A DNA stretch of 15,209 bases, from the NCBI GenBank assembly GCA_018054915.1, contig JAGPIR010000008.1:1-15209 (forward strand). The letters run 5' to 3'. Of this stretch, positions 12,533 through 15,209 are shown piece by piece. The notes beneath the pieces are model-generated. The model had not been told where the DNA came from, ran no database searches, and saw only the letters and a list, made by a program, of their open reading frames with translations. The stretch's first letter is position 1. Every line of letters starts with the position of its first letter. The translations under genes and the position numbers were made by a program. Source of the DNA: Allobrachymonas sp. Lineage in GTDB: Bacteria; Pseudomonadota; Gammaproteobacteria; Burkholderiales; Burkholderiaceae_C.

Positions 12533-13585
12533 ATGAACACCAATACGGTCCAGCCATTCATCATTACGCCACAAGAGGCCCTGCAGCGCACCATTGAGCA
12601 CCGTGAAATCTTCCATGATGAGATGCTGCACCTCATGCGCATGATCATGCGCGGGGAAATGTCACCGGTGATGACCGCGGCCATCATCACCGGCCTGCGT
12701 GTCAAAAAGGAAACGATCGGCGAAATTACTGCTGCGGCCACGGTGATGCGTGAATTTGCCACCAAGGTTCCGGTCAGGAATGTGGAGCACCTGATTGACC
12801 TGGTGGGCACAGGGGGCGATGGCGCCCGCACTTTCAACGTTTCCACATGTTCGAGTTTTGTCGCGGCGGCTGCTGGCGCGCGAGTAAGCAAGCATGGTGG
12901 ACGCAGTGTGAGCAGCAGTTCGGGTGCTGCCGACGTGATCGAGGCCCTGGGTGCCGACCTGAACCGCACGCCCGAACAGATTGCGGCCAGCATCGAACAG
13001 ACCGGCATTGGCTTCATGTTTGCACCCAACCACCACCCGGCCATGAAGAATGTGGCGCCTGTGCGCAAGGAACTGGGTGTGCGCACGATCTTCAACATTC
13101 TGGGACCGTTGACCAACCCCGCAGGCGCGAAGAACATTCTCCTGGGTGTGTTTCATCAGGACTTGGTGGGCATTCTGGTGCGCGCCCTTAAGGATTTGGG
13201 CATGCAGCATGCGCTGGTGGTCTTTGGCAGGGACGTGATGGACGAAGTCAGCATTGGTGCCACCACCATGGTGGGCGAGCTGAAGGACGGCGAAGTCCGC
13301 GAATACGAAATTCACCCTGAAGATTTCGGCATCGACATGGCCAGTAACCGTTCCATCAAGGTGCAAACGCCTGAAGAATCACAGGCCATGCTGCTGGGCG
13401 TACTGGACGGCCAGAAGGGGGCGGCGCGCAATATCGTGCTGATGAATGCTGGTGCGGCCTTGTATGCGGCCAATGTGGCTTCGGACATGGCAGAGGGCAT
13501 CAACAAGGCGCGTGAAGCCATCGACTCAGGGGCGGCCAGAGCCAAGCTGGAGCAATTCATTCAGTTCAACTGCAGGGCAGTCTGA
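12533..13585 (+). CDS. trpD: Anthranilate phosphoribosyltransferase
   Basis: Transfers phosphoribosyl from PRPP to anthranilate. The 350 residues fit. Visible: the N-terminal helical domain (about 10-80), the PRPP-binding GTGGDGARTFNVST (92-105), KHGGRSVSSSSGAAD (120-134), PNHHPAMKNVAPVRKELGVRT with Arg178, and the metal-binding Asp237/Glu238 in DVMDEVS. The first motif reads KHGGR where many relatives have KHGNR, and SSSSG where many have SGKSG. I believe such variants occur in related bacteria and do not take them as loss of function. It starts seven bases after the trpG stop codon begins its last base, with GGAG at 12517-12520. A 59-codon small ORF follows in the same frame after six bases. 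Confidence 0.96.
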   Translation: MNTNTVQPFIITPQEALQRTIEHREIFHDEMLHLMRMIMRGEMSPVMTAAIITGLRVKKETIGEITAAATVMREFATKVPVRNVEHLIDLVGTGGDGARTFNVSTCSSFVAAAAGARVSKHGGRSVSSSSGAADVIEALGADLNRTPEQIAASIEQTGIGFMFAPNHHPAMKNVAPVRKELGVRTIFNILGPLTNPAGAKNILLGVFHQDLVGILVRALKDLGMQHALVVFGRDVMDEVSIGATTMVGELKDGEVREYEIHPEDFGIDMASNRSIKVQTPEESQAMLLGVLDGQKGAARNIVLMNAGAALYAANVASDMAEGINKAREAIDSGAARAKLEQFIQFNCRAV

Positions 13586-13591
13586 GACGGT

Positions 13592-13771
13592 ATGCGCTCG
13601 ATCGTTGCGGACATCCCGGGAGACCTGCCGTTTCCTGTCAGCGCGGCACCCGGTTTGGGATTCGCCGGTTGTTCCTGTTTGCGCGTGGTCACGCCATCTT
13701 TCTGCAAAGAGTCCTCTTGTGATGGCCGCTGCCTGTTCAAGTCAAGTTTTTCTTCCAGACCTTTGTTATGA
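13592..13771 (+). CDS. Small cysteine-containing ORF between trpD and trpC
   Basis: Not recognised. A 59-residue ORF starts at ATG 13592, six bases after the trpD stop and in the trpD frame. It ends at TGA 13769-13771, which overlaps the trpC ATG as ATGA. It begins MRSIVADIPGDLPFPVSAAP, then has five Cys residues (27, 29, 38, 43, 47; spacing CxC, C-x4-C, C-x3-C) and a Ser-rich end ...SSFSSRPLL. No signal peptide or membrane segment is obvious. GAGACGG just upstream is a weak ribosome site. It would close the only gap in an otherwise tightly packed operon and would account for trpC's missing ribosome site by coupled translation. Against it: the last codons (AGA, CCT, TTG, TTA) are unlike the neighbours, and 59 open codons can occur by chance. 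Confidence 0.4.
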   Translation: MRSIVADIPGDLPFPVSAAPGLGFAGCSCLRVVTPSFCKESSCDGRCLFKSSFSSRPLL

Positions 13772-14589
13772 CCGACATCCTTCAAAAAATCGTTGCCGTA
13801 AAACAACAGGAAATTTTTGACGCGCAACAGACTAAACCGCTGGCAGTCATTCGCGCGGAGGCCGAACGGGCGCCGCCGGTCCGGGATTTTGTTGGCGCCT
13901 TGCGTGGCAAACTTGATGAGGGAAAGGCTGCGGTAATCGCCGAAATCAAGAAAGCCAGCCCAAGCAAAGGGGTGATCCGTCCGGATTTCGATTCCGCCGC
14001 GATTGCTGTGAGCTATGAGCGGGGCGATGGCAAGACGTGTGCCGCCTGCCTTTCCGTGCTGACCGACCGGCAGTTTTTCCAGGGGGCTCCGCAATACCTG
14101 CAGCAGGCCCGCGCCAGCTGCAACCTGCCCGTGCTGCGCAAGGATTTCATGGTGGATCCGTATCAGGTCTATGAGGCGCGCGCCATGGGCGCGGACTGTA
14201 TTTTGTTGATTGCGGCCTGCCTGGATGATGTGCAGATGCGTGATTTGTGCGCCTTGGCGCAACAGTTGCGCATGGCGGTGCTGGTTGAAGTGCACGATCG
14301 GGCCGAGCTGCATCGGGCGTTGTCGTTGGCGCAAGCCGTGCCGCAACCGCATCAGGTGTTGCTTGGCATCAACAATCGCAACCTGCGCACCTTTGAAGTC
14401 AGTTTGCAAACCACGCTGGAGTTGTTGCCTGAAATTCCGGCCGGTCAATTGCTGTTGACCGAAAGTGGCATCCTTGCACCGCAGGACGTGCAGACCATGC
14501 GCGCCGCTGGCGTGCATGGCTTCCTGGTGGGCGAGGCCTTCATGCGCGTCCCCGAACCCGGGCTGGAATTGGCCCGGTTGTTTGCGTAA
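13768..14589 (+). CDS. trpC: Indole-3-glycerol phosphate synthase
   Basis: Closes the indole ring of carboxyphenylamino-deoxyribulose phosphate, releasing CO2 and water. The 273 residues form one (beta/alpha)8 barrel; unlike enteric TrpC it is not fused to TrpF. Catalytic elements: IAEIKKASPSKG (Glu59, Lys61), VLRKDFMVDPYQ (Lys125), VLVEVHD (Glu174), GINNRNLRTFEV (about 200-211) and LLTESGI (Glu232, Ser233). ATG 13768 gives the standard N-terminus TDILQKIVAVKQQEI. There is no Shine-Dalgarno, but the codon overlaps the stop of the 59-codon ORF. It is the last trp gene; the next stretch has a tRNA promoter and no clear terminator. Confidence 0.97.
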   Translation: MTDILQKIVAVKQQEIFDAQQTKPLAVIRAEAERAPPVRDFVGALRGKLDEGKAAVIAEIKKASPSKGVIRPDFDSAAIAVSYERGDGKTCAACLSVLTDRQFFQGAPQYLQQARASCNLPVLRKDFMVDPYQVYEARAMGADCILLIAACLDDVQMRDLCALAQQLRMAVLVEVHDRAELHRALSLAQAVPQPHQVLLGINNRNLRTFEVSLQTTLELLPEIPAGQLLLTESGILAPQDVQTMRAAGVHGFLVGEAFMRVPEPGLELARLFA

Positions 14590-14636
14590 AGGTACAGTCA
14601 ATATACCGAAAACCGAGGAAACCGCGCAACTCGTGG

Positions 14637-14650
14637 CATAATGCGGAGCT
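14637..14650 (+). promoter_or_regulatory. Probable promoter -10 of the tRNA-tuf cluster
   Basis: CATAAT at 14637-14642 matches the -10 consensus in five positions and is followed by a GC-rich stretch GCGGAGC up to the expected start near 14649. Such a discriminator is typical of stable RNA promoters under stringent control. No good -35 is seen 16-18 bases upstream. The mature tRNA-Tyr begins at 14657. Confidence 0.45.
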
Positions 14651-14656
14651 AGCCGT

Positions 14657-14742
14657 GGAGAGGTGGCCGAGTGGTTAATGGCAGCAGACTGTAAATCTGC
14701 CGGTTTACACCTACGCTGGTTCGAATCCAGCCCTCTCCACCA
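14657..14742 (+). tRNA. tRNA-Tyr (anticodon GTA)
   Basis: An 86-base class II tRNA with long variable arm and encoded CCA. The acceptor stem is GGAGAGG with CCTCTCC. The D arm is GCCGAGTGGTTAATGGC. The anticodon stem GCAGA/TCTGC holds loop CTGTAAA with GTA at 14691-14693. The T arm is GCTGG-TTCGAAT-CCAGC, the discriminator A. Six T's follow at 14747-14752. Confidence 0.97.
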
Positions 14743-14824
14743 TAGCTTTTTTGATAAAGGTAGCGGCCATGGGTCGCGGCTTGATGAGGTTGGGCTATAT
14801 AGGCCGCCGTGCCTTGAGGTGTAG

Positions 14825-14898
14825 GCGGGAGTAGTTCAATGGTAGAACCTTAGCCTTCCAAGCTAATGACGCGGGTTCGATTCCCGTCTCCCGCTCCA
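14825..14898 (+). tRNA. tRNA-Gly (anticodon TCC)
   Basis: A 74-base tRNA with acceptor stem GCGGGAG/CTCCCGC, discriminator T and encoded CCA. The anticodon loop CTTCCAA, between TTAGC and GCTAA, carries TCC at 14857-14859. The T arm is GCGGG-TTCGATT-CCCGT with one G-U pair. It decodes GGA and GGG. Confidence 0.97.
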
Positions 14899-14939
14899 GC
14901 AACCTGTTATTTCGGAAAAGCGTTTCAGGCTGAGGTTTT

Positions 14940-15014
<75 letters not shown>

Positions 15015-15020
15015 TTTGTG

Positions 15021-15050
15021 GCTGGCGGCAGGTAGTCTGTGCCGGCCAGC
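15021..15050 (+). promoter_or_regulatory. Hairpin between tRNA-Thr and tuf
   Basis: GCTGGCGGCA (15021-15030) pairs with TGCC-g-GCCAGC (15040-15050), ten base pairs with one bulged G and a nine-base loop. The following stretch to 15071 is T-rich but has no immediate uninterrupted T-run (GTTGTTTG). It may be a processing site that separates tRNA-Thr from the tuf mRNA, or a partial terminator that tunes tuf read-through. Confidence 0.45.
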
Positions 15051-15083
15051 GTTGTTTGTCACCTGTTTTTTCGGAGTCGAAGC

Positions 15084-15209
15084 ATGGCCAAGGCAAAATT
15101 TGAACGGACCAAGCCGCACGTGAACGTGGGCACGATTGGTCACGTGGACCACGGCAAGACCACATTGACGGCGGCGATTGCCACCGTGCTGTCCAAGAAA
15201 TTTGGCGGC
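15084..15209 (+). CDS. tuf: Elongation factor Tu (3'-truncated by window end)
   Basis: GTPase that delivers aminoacyl-tRNA to the ribosome. Only the first 42 codons are present, running off the window. They include MAKAKFERTKPHVNVGTIG and the P-loop GHVDHGKT (residues 19-26), the G1 motif of EF-Tu. ATG 15084 has GGAG at 15073-15076, seven bases upstream. Its place after the Tyr-Gly-Thr tRNA genes matches the tufB locus of other proteobacteria. Confidence 0.97.
   Translation, partial: MAKAKFERTKPHVNVGTIGHVDHGKTTLTAAIATVLSKKFGG

Noticed and set aside
12890..12937. TrpD motif reading KHGGRSVSSSSG in place of the common KHGNR...GKSG.
   Set aside because: All other PRPP and metal motifs are intact, and this position varies among homologues; I cannot show that it is unusual for the group.
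13561..14601. A 346-codon open frame on the minus strand across trpC and the small ORF.
   Set aside because: It is a shadow of trpC with no recognisable domain or ribosome site.
14743..14824. Complementary GCGGCC/GGCCGC (14763-14768 and 14802-14807) between tRNA-Tyr and tRNA-Gly.
   Set aside because: The six-base stem has a 33-base loop, so it is weak and not clearly functional.

Overview
The window looks like a stretch of ordinary chromosome from a betaproteobacterium, most likely order Burkholderiales. The evidence is the GC-rich coding style, the unfused trpE-trpG-trpD-trpC order without trpF/B/A, a phosphoglycolate phosphatase gene (gph) just upstream of trpE, a TctE/TctD-like two-component pair, and a Tyr-Gly-Thr tRNA cluster in front of tuf. 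The family cannot be fixed from what is visible. There is no mobile element, CRISPR array or foreign-looking island.

Layout. (1) 1-1431: the end of the ATP synthase operon, with the 3' two thirds of atpD and a complete GTG-started atpC, separated by a strong two-part hairpin. (2) 1671-4861, minus strand: a tightly coupled folB - cca - sensor histidine kinase operon (dihydroneopterin aldolase, tRNA CCA-adding enzyme, TctE-like kinase). (3) 4862-5445: a 584-base gap with no convincing gene. (4) 5446-6153, plus strand: an OmpR/PhoB-type response regulator, probably the kinase's partner although separated from it. (5) 6157-8087, minus strand: tsaE-amiC (t6A synthesis ATPase; Tat-exported murein amidase with AMIN domain), tail-to-tail with the regulator. 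(6) 8103-10069, plus strand: queG (epoxyqueuosine reductase), starting only 15 bases from tsaE, then gph. (7) 10146-14589: trp promoter, a short leader peptide gene with two Trp codons, an attenuator terminator, then trpE-trpG-trpD-trpC. (8) 14657-15209: tRNA-Tyr(GTA), tRNA-Gly(TCC), tRNA-Thr(GGT) and the first 42 codons of tuf.

The trp genes convert chorismate to indole-3-glycerol phosphate. TrpE and TrpG form anthranilate synthase, TrpD adds phosphoribosyl, and TrpC closes the indole ring; TrpF, TrpB and TrpA must be encoded elsewhere. Control is most simply explained by ribosome-mediated attenuation. The 21-codon leader at 10183 ends in Trp-Pro-Trp. It is followed by mutually exclusive hairpins and a terminator with a U-tract.

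The least expected items are: the nearly leaderless trp leader peptide with a chain of alternating complementary pentamers running past the terminator; a 59-codon cysteine-containing small ORF that fills the trpD-trpC gap and overlaps trpC by four bases; and the long hairpin between atpD and atpC. All three come from reading the sequence only and have not been tested by computation or experiment.
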